From contig JBBIKS010000084.1 in assembly GCA_037445375.1 (NCBI GenBank), forward strand, positions 1 to 7,447: 7,447 nucleotides of DNA. Direction: 5' to 3'. This document shows, piece by piece, positions 1 through 6,671 of the stretch (positions are counted from its first letter, which is position 1; each line of letters opens with the position of its first letter). Source of the stretch: DYHD01 sp037445375. Lineage in GTDB: Bacteria > Nitrospirota > Thermodesulfovibrionia > Thermodesulfovibrionales > Dissulfurispiraceae. A program made the position numbers and the translations under genes. The notes under the pieces were generated by a model, which saw nothing but the letters and a program-made list of their open reading frames with translations, was not told the origin of the DNA and did not search any database.

Positions 1-11
1 CAATGCCGAAT

Positions 12-75
12 TCAACTTGTATTATTTTACTGACTGAATTAAAATAGAAAACTCAACTTAAGTCAATTTCAACTT
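12..75 (+). repeat. Three direct copies of TCAACTT upstream of the operon
   Basis: TCAACTT occurs at 12-18, 53-59 and 69-75. The middle copy overlaps the 8-bp palindrome ACTTAAGT (56-63). The copies flank the candidate -35/-10 boxes, so they could be binding sites for a regulator, but the spacing is uneven (41 and 16 bases) and the background is AT-rich. No known operator was recognised. Confidence 0.35.
17..45 (+). promoter_or_regulatory. Possible sigma-70-type promoter for the aminotransferase-serA operon
   Basis: A TTGTAT hexamer (17-22) is followed after exactly 17 bases by TAAAAT (40-45), a fair match to the -35/-10 pattern. It lies about 80 bases before the first start codon. The whole 126-base upstream region is very AT-rich, so chance matches are expected. 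A second TAAAAT at 97-102 has no good -35 partner. Low confidence. Confidence 0.3.
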
Positions 76-126
76 TATTAAAAACAATTTTCATTGTAAA
101 ATTCATAGTTTTGGAGGTTATTTATA

Positions 127-1263
127 ATGCTGAAACGTTACCTTTTAGCCCCGGGTCCTACCCCTGTGCCGCCTGAAGTTCTCTTATCAATGTCTATGCC
201 GATTATACACCACAGGTCTTCTGATTTTATGCCAATATTAGATTCTGCAAAAAAAGGCTTACAGTGGCTATATCAGACAAAGAATGATGTGCTCATTCTT
301 TGCTCTACTGGAACAGGCGGTATGGTCGGTTCTGTGAATAATTTTTTTAATAAAGGGGATAAGACAATAGTTATTAATGGCGGCAAGTTCGGCGAGAGAT
401 GGTCAAAGATATGTCTGGCTTACGGACTCGATGTTGAAGAGATAATCGTTGAATGGGGTTACTCTATAAAGCCTGATATTGTCGAAAAAAAACTTAAAGA
501 GAACCCGGATATCAAGGGTGTTTTCATGCAGGCATGTGAAACATCAACAGGCGTTCATCATGATGTTGAGAGCATCGGAAAGATTATAAAGAATTTTGAT
601 AACACCATTTTTGTTGTTGATGCAATCAGCGCCCTTGTTGCTCATGACCTTAAAACAGACGAGTGGGGGATAGATATAATGATAGGCGGCTCTCAAAAAG
701 GATTTATGCTGCCACCTGGACTTGCTTTTGTGAGTGTCAGCGAGAAGGCATGGAAGAAAAATGAGACATCAAAGATGACCAGGTTTTATTTCAATTTCAA
801 GAAAGAAAGGGAAAATCTCGCAAAAAATCAGACGAATTTCACATCGCCTGTCACCCTCATAATCGGATTAAATGAGGCTATCAGCATACTGCAAAAAGAG
901 GGGCTTGATAATGTTTTTAAAAGACACGTCAGACTTGCTCATGCAACCAGAGAGGCCGTTAATGCTATTGGGTTGAAGATATACTCCAAGGAATCCCCAA
1001 GCAACTCCGTTACAGCAATAGAGTCGCCCCCCGGTATTGATGGGCAATTGATATATAAAACCTTAAGGGAAAAATATGGCATTACAGGAGCAGGCGGTCA
1101 AGACAAGGTTAAAGGCAAGATATTCAGGCTTGCACACCTCGGATATTCAGACACATTCGATATAATCACCGGCATTGCAGCTTTGGAAATGACCCTAAAG
1201 GCACTTGGCTACCCAGTAGAACTTGGCAGGGGAGTCGCTAAGGCACAAGAATTATTGATGTAG
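127..1263 (+). CDS. Class-V PLP aminotransferase (serine/alanine-glyoxylate or phosphoserine aminotransferase-like)
   Basis: This is a 378-residue cytosolic fold-type I PLP enzyme of the alanine-glyoxylate / serine-pyruvate aminotransferase family, at full family length. Visible signatures are the N-terminal PGPTPVP (9-15), the glycine-rich cofactor-phosphate segment STGTGGM (60-66), Asp165 in VVDAIS contacting the pyridine nitrogen, the Schiff-base Lys191 in GGSQKG, and Arg334 in FRLAHLGY, the expected substrate-carboxylate ligand. The start is well supported by GGAGG at 113-117, nine bases before ATG. It is the first gene of a plus-strand run, 78 bases before serA. That neighbour suggests it transaminates 3-phosphohydroxypyruvate to phosphoserine, as proposed for archaeal relatives such as MJ0959. 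It could instead be a serine- or alanine-glyoxylate aminotransferase, because the sequence does not settle the substrate. The family call is firm and the specificity is inferred. Confidence 0.93.
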   Translation: MLKRYLLAPGPTPVPPEVLLSMSMPIIHHRSSDFMPILDSAKKGLQWLYQTKNDVLILCSTGTGGMVGSVNNFFNKGDKTIVINGGKFGERWSKICLAYGLDVEEIIVEWGYSIKPDIVEKKLKENPDIKGVFMQACETSTGVHHDVESIGKIIKNFDNTIFVVDAISALVAHDLKTDEWGIDIMIGGSQKGFMLPPGLAFVSVSEKAWKKNETSKMTRFYFNFKKERENLAKNQTNFTSPVTLIIGLNEAISILQKEGLDNVFKRHVRLAHATREAVNAIGLKIYSKESPSNSVTAIESPPGIDGQLIYKTLREKYGITGAGGQDKVKGKIFRLAHLGYSDTFDIITGIAALEMTLKALGYPVELGRGVAKAQELLM

Positions 1264-1341
1264 TATTTTGCTCGTTGCAACTGCAATAAAGTTTTGTTTC
1301 TGCATATTTTTACCGCTGTTTCGAAAATTAGAGGAGGAATA

Positions 1342-2919
1342 ATGAAGGTTCTTGTCAGTGATAATATATCAACAAAAGGAGTTGATATCCTTAAAAATGC
1401 CGGGCTGCAAGTAGATGTTAAGGTAGGGCTAAAGCCCGATGAGCTCAAATCAGTCATAAAGGATTATCATGCCATTATTATAAGAAGCGCTACAAAGGTA
1501 ACAGCCGATATCATAAAGCATGCTGAAAATTTAAAGGTAATTGGACGAGCGGGTTCAGGACTGGATAATGTTGACAGGGTTGCTGCATCCAAGCAGGGCA
1601 TAGTAGTGATGAATACCCCTGGCGGCAATACAATAACCACAGCTGAACTCACAATTGCCTTGCTATTTGCAGCCGCAAGGAAAATACCTCAGGCAAATGC
1701 ATCTATGGCTGCAGGGAAATGGGAAAAAAAGAAATTCATGGGGGTAGAGCTTTATAATAAGACCCTTGGCATTTTAGGTCTCGGCAGAATCGGAACGGAA
1801 GTGGCTCGAAGATGTCAGGGTATGGGAATGAATATAATTGCTTACGATCCCTTCATGAGCGATGAAAAGGCTGAAGAAATGGGAATTGAAAAGGTAGAAA
1901 TAGCTGAGATTTATAAAAGAGCAGATTTCATAACTATTCATACCCCCCTGACCGCAGAAACAAAGGCTATGATTAACAAAAAAACTATCAACAGCATGAA
2001 AGATGGTGTATATATACTAAATTGCGCAAGGGGCGGCATAATAAATGAGAAGGACCTCCTCGATGCATTAAACAGCGGGAAGATTGGCGGCGCCGCTTTA
2101 GATGTACTTGAAAAAGAACCTCCTGAAAACAATCCCCTTGTTGGACATGAAAAGGTCGTCTGCACTCCACACCTTGGCGCCTCAACCAAAGAGGCTCAGG
2201 AAAATGTCGCCATCGCTGTTGCAGAACAGATAAGGGATTATCTTATTAATGGCACAATAAGAAATGCCGTTAATTTCCCATCAATTCCAGCTGATCAGGT
2301 TAGCACCCTAAGACCTTATATAACCCTCGCAGAGAATATGGGGAGCTTCGCAACACAGATGTTTGATGGCGGTGTAAGGGAGGTTCACCTTGAATACAAA
2401 GGAGAAGCAGCTGCCTTGACTACCTCCCCGCTGACATCTGCAGCACTTAAAGGTTTATTGTCGCCAATCCTGCACGACTCAGCCAACTTTATCAATGCGC
2501 CTTTAATTGCAAAAGAGCGTGGCATCGTGGTTAAGGAGACAAAAAGCGCTGATGCCGGGGACTATTACAGCATGATAGTCATGACTTTGAAATCCGCTAA
2601 AAAGAGCATAAGGGTTGCTGGCACTTTATTCAGCAAGAGAGATCCGAGAATTGTAAAAGTAAATGAGTTTACTGTTGAGATAACGCCGGATGGCAATATG
2701 CTGTTTTTATATAACAATGATAAGCCGGGTGTAATCGGAAATATAGGCTCACTGTTGGGAAGAAATGGAATTAATATCGGCAGAATGCATTTCGGCAGGG
2801 AGACACCAGGCGGGCTTGCTATCTCTGTTGTTAATATTGATTCTCCGGTTGATGATAAGGTGCTCGAAGAGCTTAAACAATTGCCTAACATCCTTGATGT
2901 TAAGGTTTTATATTTCTAA
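1342..2919 (+). CDS. serA: D-3-phosphoglycerate dehydrogenase, long ACT-domain form
   Basis: SerA oxidises 3-phosphoglycerate to 3-phosphohydroxypyruvate with NAD+, the first step of serine synthesis, in the cytosol. The 525-residue length is typical of the long form. The substrate- and NAD-binding 2-hydroxyacid dehydrogenase core spans about 1-315, with the Rossmann loop GLGRIG (146-151), Asp169 after the second strand, and the catalytic set Arg230 (CARGG), Glu259 (KEP) and His277 (PHLGAS). An intervening ASB-type domain covers about 316-440. A C-terminal ACT domain (about 452-525, with NNDKPGVIGNIGSLL) is the usual site of serine feedback. The start is fixed by AGGAGG at 1332-1337, four bases before ATG. 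A longer in-frame reading from a TTG at 1294 adds 16 residues unlike SerA and has no ribosome site. It follows the aminotransferase by 78 bases with no terminator between them, so co-transcription is likely. Confidence 0.97.
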   Translation: MKVLVSDNISTKGVDILKNAGLQVDVKVGLKPDELKSVIKDYHAIIIRSATKVTADIIKHAENLKVIGRAGSGLDNVDRVAASKQGIVVMNTPGGNTITTAELTIALLFAAARKIPQANASMAAGKWEKKKFMGVELYNKTLGILGLGRIGTEVARRCQGMGMNIIAYDPFMSDEKAEEMGIEKVEIAEIYKRADFITIHTPLTAETKAMINKKTINSMKDGVYILNCARGGIINEKDLLDALNSGKIGGAALDVLEKEPPENNPLVGHEKVVCTPHLGASTKEAQENVAIAVAEQIRDYLINGTIRNAVNFPSIPADQVSTLRPYITLAENMGSFATQMFDGGVREVHLEYKGEAAALTTSPLTSAALKGLLSPILHDSANFINAPLIAKERGIVVKETKSADAGDYYSMIVMTLKSAKKSIRVAGTLFSKRDPRIVKVNEFTVEITPDGNMLFLYNNDKPGVIGNIGSLLGRNGINIGRMHFGRETPGGLAISVVNIDSPVDDKVLEELKQLPNILDVKVLYF

Positions 2920-3025
2920 TAATGCCTATAAAGTTTTATATATGGGGTATTTTTAACATGCCCATAGGCTTGTATAAAAATGGGCTACCATTTCAAAATA
3001 TGCCATGAAATCTCGAGGTAAATAA
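2920..3025 (+). promoter_or_regulatory. purA leader with competing short hairpins
   Basis: This 106-base gap contains several perfect 6-bp complementary pairs that share bases. TATGGG (2941-2946) pairs with CCCATA (2961-2966). GCCCAT (2960-2965) pairs with ATGGGC (2980-2985). AAATGG (2978-2983) pairs with CCATTT (2988-2993) around a GCTA loop. GCCTAT (2924-2929) can also pair with ATAGGC (2964-2969). Not all of these can form at once. No T-run follows any stem, so this is not a standard terminator. It does not match the purine riboswitch core as I know it. The ribosome site GAGGT (3015-3019) lies outside all the stems. A regulatory role is speculative. Confidence 0.35.
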
Positions 3026-4303
3026 ATGTCCACGCTTGTAGTTGTTGGAATTCAGTGGGGAGACGAAGGAAAAGGTAAACTCGTTGACTTCCTCACTCAA
3101 AAAGCTGATTTGATTGTCAGGTTTCAAGGCGGCAATAATGCCGGTCACACAATTGTCATTGATGGGAATAAATATGTCTTACACTTAATACCATCCGGAA
3201 TTTTGAATAAAGGGAAAAAGTGTATTATCAGCAATGGGGTAGTCATTGATCCTGCTGTTTTGTTTTCAGAGATAGACAATCTTAAAAAAAGGGGCATAGA
3301 TATAAATGATAGCCTTTTTATTTCCAAAACTGCCCATTTAATAATGCCCTATCACATCGCTATTGAGAAGGAATATGAAAAAGGTAAAAAGATCGGAACT
3401 ACTGGCAGAGGCATTGGTCCTGCCTATACTGATAAGATCGCAAGAAACGGCATAAGGGTAATAGACCTCTTTTATCCAGAAACCCTCATGGCTAAAATAA
3501 ACTCAAATCTTTCTATAATAAATTTTCTACTCGAAAACCTATATAAGGCAAGTCCTCTTAAGGCGGAGGATATTTATAATCTTTATTTAAAATATGGGCA
3601 GGAAATCTCAAAGTATGTGGCAGATACCGACATCATGATCAATAATGAAATAGAATCAGGCAGCAATGTTCTTTTTGAAGGCGCTCAGGGAACCCTTTTA
3701 GATATTGACCATGGAACATATCCGTTTGTCACATCTTCAAACACCATAACAGGCGGCGTCTGCACAGGAGCCGGCGTTAGCCCACTTAAAATTAACAAGA
3801 TTCTTGGTGTTGCCAAAGCATATACTACGAGGGTCGGAGAAGGACCTTTCCCCACAGAAATTAAAGACTCGTTGGGAGAGTGCCTGAGGCAGAGAGGCGG
3901 AGAGTATGGAGCAACTACTGGAAGGCCTAGAAGGTGCGGATGGCTGGATGCGGTTGCCCTTAAATATGCCATTCGAATTAACGGACTTACCGGGCTTGCA
4001 ATTACAAAACTTGATGTCCTTGATGGTCTGGATAAAATAAAGATATGTACAGGCTATAGATATAATGATACCCTTCATTATGATTTTCCGAAAGAGATTG
4101 ATATTTTGCAGAATTGCGAACCTGCATATGAAGAACTCGAAGGCTGGAAGGAAAGCACCGCAGGGGTAAGAGATTTCGACAATCTTCCTAAAAATGCGAA
4201 GATATATATAAGAGAGATCGAAAAAATACTCAAGACCAAGATCCATATTATCTCTGTAGGGCAAGGAAGGGAAGATACAATAATATTAGAAGAAAGTTTC
4301 TGA
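3026..4303 (+). CDS. purA: Adenylosuccinate synthetase
   Basis: PurA joins IMP and aspartate using GTP to form adenylosuccinate, the first committed step to AMP, in the cytosol. The 425-residue length is normal. Conserved elements are present throughout: the phosphate-binding loop QWGDEGKGK (10-18) with catalytic Asp13, catalytic His41 in NNAGHT, the IMP-site segment GTTGRGIGPAY (124-134), the aspartate/GTP-side segment TTGRPRRCGW (297-306), the guanine-specificity motif TKLDVLDG (327-334) and the C-terminal GQGRED (412-417). No active-site residue looks altered. The start has a modest Shine-Dalgarno, GAGGT, six bases before ATG. It lies 106 bases after serA and 30 bases before comF on the same strand. 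The gap before it could hold its own promoter or leader control. In some Geobacter and Nitrospirota genomes I recall hisZ between serA and purA. No such gene is present here. Confidence 0.98.
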   Translation: MSTLVVVGIQWGDEGKGKLVDFLTQKADLIVRFQGGNNAGHTIVIDGNKYVLHLIPSGILNKGKKCIISNGVVIDPAVLFSEIDNLKKRGIDINDSLFISKTAHLIMPYHIAIEKEYEKGKKIGTTGRGIGPAYTDKIARNGIRVIDLFYPETLMAKINSNLSIINFLLENLYKASPLKAEDIYNLYLKYGQEISKYVADTDIMINNEIESGSNVLFEGAQGTLLDIDHGTYPFVTSSNTITGGVCTGAGVSPLKINKILGVAKAYTTRVGEGPFPTEIKDSLGECLRQRGGEYGATTGRPRRCGWLDAVALKYAIRINGLTGLAITKLDVLDGLDKIKICTGYRYNDTLHYDFPKEIDILQNCEPAYEELEGWKESTAGVRDFDNLPKNAKIYIREIEKILKTKIHIISVGQGREDTIILEESF

Positions 4304-4333
4304 GTTTTTAATTTTAAAAATATAATAAACTTT

Positions 4334-5059
4334 ATGCCTCTGACCAGATTGCTTAATCTATTTTTTCCATCTTTCTGTCCGATATGTTCTAAGAGGTCAG
4401 ATTATTATAAGTATAATCCGATTTGCTCTCATTGCTGGACGGCAATACAAAAATATACGGGCCCTGCCTGCAGGGTGTGCGGCATTCCGTCAATATCTGA
4501 GCAAACCACTATTTGCAGCACATGCCTTGAAATTCTACAACCCTTTTCTAAAATCCTATACTACGGTCTTTACGAAGGCACCCTCAGAAAGGCTCTTCAT
4601 CTTCTGAAATTTAATCGCATCAAAAGACTCGCAAGCCCGATTAGCAGGCTGCTATTAGAACTGCCAATCCCTAAATCTGATTTGATAATCCCTGTTCCTC
4701 TGCATCTGAAGAGATTGCGTGAGCGGGAATTCAATCAAACAGCACTTATCGGACTCTATCTTTCTAAGGAGCTAAAAATTCAGTTGATAGTTAACAATCT
4801 GATCAAGACAAAAGAAACACCGCCGCAAACCTTTTTGAATAGGAAGGAACGTCTTAGGAATGTAAAAAAGGCTTTTTCCGCTCATGGAATTGATGGCGCC
4901 AATGTAATATTGATAGACGATGTAATTACCACAGGAGCCACCGTAAAGGAGTGTTCAGAAGCCCTAATCAAGTCAGGCGCAAAAAGAGTTACTGTGCTGG
5001 CTTTAGCCCATTCGACCCCAGCTGATATGAAAACAGCCGTATTTTCTGAAAAAAGATAA
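4334..5059 (+). CDS. comF: ComF-family phosphoribosyltransferase-like protein
   Basis: This is a 241-residue protein of the ComF/GntX family, close to the usual length. The N-terminus carries four Cys-x-x-Cys pairs (15/18, 31/34, 46/49, 61/64), the family zinc-ribbon region. The C-terminal half is a type I phosphoribosyltransferase fold, with the family segment VPLHLKRLREREFNQ (121-135) and the PRPP-loop signature LIDDVITTGAT (193-203). Relatives are linked to DNA uptake (Bacillus ComFC, Haemophilus ComF), but many ComF proteins occur in genomes without demonstrated competence, and no other competence gene is visible here. It starts 30 bases after purA in an AT-only gap that lacks a recognisable Shine-Dalgarno. 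The start is chosen because MPLTRLLNLFFPSFCPIC is a typical ComF N-terminus. Family assignment is firm, while the biological role is uncertain. Confidence 0.92.
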   Translation: MPLTRLLNLFFPSFCPICSKRSDYYKYNPICSHCWTAIQKYTGPACRVCGIPSISEQTTICSTCLEILQPFSKILYYGLYEGTLRKALHLLKFNRIKRLASPISRLLLELPIPKSDLIIPVPLHLKRLREREFNQTALIGLYLSKELKIQLIVNNLIKTKETPPQTFLNRKERLRNVKKAFSAHGIDGANVILIDDVITTGATVKECSEALIKSGAKRVTVLALAHSTPADMKTAVFSEKR

Positions 5060-5098
5060 ATCCCAAAATACAACTATTCATCATAAAGAAATGAGAAG
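5060..5098. other. Convergent gap between comF and the transporter
   Basis: Only 39 bases separate two convergent stop codons. I see no GC-rich stem followed by a T-run on either strand, so no intrinsic terminator can be called here. The two transcripts may overlap or stop by another mechanism. Confidence 0.5.
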
Positions 5099-5974
5099 TT
5101 ATTTGCTTAATACAATCAATACAAATCCAGTAAGCATTAAAACAGACCCTATCAGTCTCTCGCTGATGCCTGACTCTTTGAATAAATAATATCCATAAAG
5201 AACACCTATCAGCAGGCTCAGCCTCTTTACAGAGATCATATAAGCTGCTTTAGTCAAACTGAGAGCAGTTACATGGGCAAGAATCATAAGTGCATAAAAT
5301 ATTCCCGGCAGCAAAGCCAATCTTAACACATTGCCATTTAATTGAGCCAGACTATCCCTGCCCTTATAAAATGCAATAGGCGTAAAGGCAACTACAACCA
5401 TCATAAAGAAAACCGTCCCGAAAAAAATAGGAGAAGAGTTATCTATAGCCATTTTACCGAGTGATGCAGTTAAACTGTAAATGAAAGATACTAATATCAT
5501 ATACATAGAGCCTTTTTCTTTCGCAATCGCTATAAAGGGTTCAAATATGCCTTTTTTAAATTGCCTAATATTAAGCACATAACTCCCTATGACTATCAGG
5601 ACAATCCCTGCAGCACCTAAAACCGAGACACTTTCTCCGAGAATGAGATAAGAAATAATTATTAAAAATAAAGGCGTCAAAGAAAGAAATGGGAGAGTCA
5701 GACTCAAGGGCGATATTTTAAGAGCCCTGATATAAAGCATAATCGAGGCAATTTCAAGGGGTAGGGCAATTATTAATATTAAGTAGAAATCTCCTTTTAT
5801 ATCAGGAAAGGGTATCAAAAAAAAAGCTAATATCAATATGGGCAGCGAAAGGGCAAGCCTCAGCCATGCGATAATGTATTCGTTGTTCAATTTGAGGGCT
5901 TTTTTTGTTAAAGCATCACTGGTTGCTAAAGAAAAAGCGGAGATAAGAGCAAGAAGCACCCATGTGTTTTCCAT
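5099..5974 (-). CDS. EamA/DMT-superfamily inner-membrane transporter
   Basis: This is a 291-residue, strongly hydrophobic protein with about ten predicted membrane helices (near 3-22, 33-54, 62-84, 88-111, 117-135, 156-175, 182-202, 217-237, 243-264 and 272-290). They are arranged as two EamA repeats of five helices each, about 1-137 and 155-291. Each half has the family's acidic turn before its last helix: LGES (112-115) and KESG (266-269). Members of this drug/metabolite transporter superfamily export or exchange amino acids, nucleotides, sugars or other metabolites. The sequence does not show the substrate. Nearby serine and purine genes are on the opposite strand and give no real clue. 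The ATG is the natural start for helix 1, but no Shine-Dalgarno precedes it, so initiation may be weak or leaderless-like. Confidence 0.9.
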   Translation of the reverse strand: MENTWVLLALISAFSLATSDALTKKALKLNNEYIIAWLRLALSLPILILAFFLIPFPDIKGDFYLILIIALPLEIASIMLYIRALKISPLSLTLPFLSLTPLFLIIISYLILGESVSVLGAAGIVLIVIGSYVLNIRQFKKGIFEPFIAIAKEKGSMYMILVSFIYSLTASLGKMAIDNSSPIFFGTVFFMMVVVAFTPIAFYKGRDSLAQLNGNVLRLALLPGIFYALMILAHVTALSLTKAAYMISVKRLSLLIGVLYGYYLFKESGISERLIGSVLMLTGFVLIVLSK

Positions 5975-6004
5975 TTGAACATTTTAACCCGAACGATGCT
6001 TTTA

Positions 6005-6033
6005 TTTCTAAAAAAATAGGCATAGATGCTCAA
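6005..6033 (-). promoter_or_regulatory. Possible promoter for the EamA transporter
   Basis: On the minus strand TTGAGC (6033-6028) and TAGAAA (6010-6005) are separated by 17 bases, each matching the sigma-70 consensus at four of six positions. The -10 box lies about 30 bases upstream of the start codon. This is a plausible but weak prediction. Confidence 0.25.
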
Positions 6034-6060
6034 AAAACATTTGTCTTGAAGCATTAACTA

Positions 6061-6186
6061 AGTGTTAAGGTCAGTGTCGGTGTCAGAACTCCGAGGGGCG
6101 ATGGATGACGGCTCCGCTAAGACGATGGGCCATTTTTCGTCCTTCGTCTATCGTCCATCTCCTTTTCTAACACTGGCGCTGACACT
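6061..6186. repeat. Composite inverted-repeat element with 6- and 7-base periodic parts
   Basis: The left arm (6062-6085) is a hexamer series, GTGTTA-AGGTCA-GTGTCG-GTGTCA. The right arm, read on the minus strand from 6185 to 6168, is GTGTCA-GCGCCA-GTGTTA. The arms form an imperfect inverted repeat: 6061-6080 and 6167-6186 match at 14 of 20 positions. Inside, GATGGATGA (6100-6108) pairs with TCGTCCATC (6151-6159) with one G-U. GACGA (6121-6125) pairs with TCGTC (6137-6141). The right inner side is a heptamer series TCGTCCT, TCGTCTA, TCGTCCA (6137-6157). The whole could fold as nested stems. It resembles a non-autonomous palindromic repeat, but copy number cannot be judged from one window. Confidence 0.6.
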
Positions 6187-6240
6187 AAATCATTCCTGCT
6201 ATATAAAAATCAAATTGTGTTTTTTGTCTCTAAATTGTAA

Positions 6241-6266
6241 TCCTTCGATAAGCTCACGATGAAAGG
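6241..6266. repeat. Degenerate copy of a short environmental palindromic repeat
   Basis: CCTTCGATAAGCTCACGATG (from 6242) closely resembles a repeat built around TTCGACAAGCTCA and GATGAACGG that I recall from many environmental bacterial genomes. A nearby CGAACCATG (6272-6280) resembles the companion arm of the same repeat type in inverted orientation. The likeness is from memory, and the copy here is eroded. Confidence 0.4.
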
Positions 6267-6418
6267 ATATACGAACCATGTATTCTTCGACGAGAATGCC
6301 CCCGAAGCCATTAATATAGGGTCAGGGAATGAGAAAAGATATAAATCATGTTTTATTAACAAAGCCTCTTAAAAAAGACATAGAAGGGCAAGAATGTCAT
6401 TCCGAATTTTTCAAACTA

Positions 6419-6509
6419 TGGCGGAGGGGGGGGGATTCGAACCCCCGATGAGATATAATCCCATAACGATTTTCAAGACCGCCGCTTTCAACCGCTCAGC
6501 CACCCCTCC
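6419..6509 (-). tRNA. tRNA-Ser (anticodon UGA)
   Basis: Read on the minus strand from 6509, this is a complete class II tRNA. The acceptor stem GGAGGGG (6509-6503) pairs with CCCCTCC (6429-6423), followed by discriminator G and an encoded CCA (6421-6419). The D arm contains GAGCGGTTGAA. The anticodon stem GCGGT/ATCGT encloses the loop CTTGAAA with anticodon TGA (6475-6473), which reads UCA and related serine codons. A long variable arm with a stem (ATGGGA/TCTCAT) is characteristic of serine tRNAs. The T arm is GGGGG-TTCGAAT-CCCCC. The run of nine Gs on the plus strand (6426-6434) is simply the T and acceptor stems adjoining. It stands alone, with its own promoter upstream. Confidence 0.97.
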
Positions 6510-6525
6510 ATATCAATGAACTTTA

Positions 6526-6555
6526 ATAATACCAAACATATTATCATATTGACAA
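6526..6555 (-). promoter_or_regulatory. Promoter for tRNA-Ser
   Basis: On the minus strand TTGTCA (6555-6550) and TATTAT (6531-6526) are 18 bases apart, each a five-of-six match to the sigma-70 consensus. The -10 box ends 16 bases before the mature tRNA 5' end, giving a short leader as usual for stable RNA genes. A 9-base direct repeat, AATAATACC on the plus strand, occurs at 6525-6533 and 6562-6570 and covers this -10 box. Confidence 0.65.
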
Positions 6556-6671
6556 TACCTAAATAATACCCCGAATCCCGATATAAAAATTCTGCAACCC
6601 TTTGTTATGGCAATTTCAAGGATTTTTTGACAGATTTTGTCTTATGTAGCGGATGTTCCCCCATCATTAGC

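Larger units (their letters stand above)
5975..6418. other. Gene-free intergenic region with repeats
   Basis: These 444 bases between the transporter start and the tRNA contain no credible coding region. A 66-codon reading frame from a GTG at 6062 runs straight through repetitive DNA and has no ribosome site or recognisable protein features. The region holds a composite repeat element (6061-6186) and a degenerate short palindromic repeat (about 6241-6266), listed separately. About 6267-6418 is otherwise featureless. Confidence 0.7.

Noticed and set aside
1294..1341. 16-residue N-terminal extension of SerA from a TTG
   Set aside because: There is no ribosome site at the TTG, the extra residues do not resemble SerA, and a strong AGGAGG sits just before the ATG at 1342.
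2978..2993. Intrinsic terminator after serA
   Set aside because: The AAATGG/CCATTT stem is short, not GC-rich and not followed by a T-run.
2920..3025. Purine riboswitch ahead of purA
   Set aside because: The conserved junction bases and the paired loop-loop arrangement of the purine riboswitch are not found. Only unrelated short hairpins are seen.
3737..4264. 175-codon open frame antisense to purA
   Set aside because: It is a shadow of the strongly conserved purA coding sequence. Its translation shows no recognisable domain.
6062..6262. 66-codon plus-strand reading frame in the repeat region
   Set aside because: It begins at a GTG inside the hexamer repeat, has no ribosome site, and its sequence simply reflects the repeat element.
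6426..6434. Run of nine Gs as a possible sequencing or slippage artefact
   Set aside because: It is fully explained by the adjoining acceptor (4) and T-stem (5) base pairs of tRNA-Ser, all of which pair correctly.
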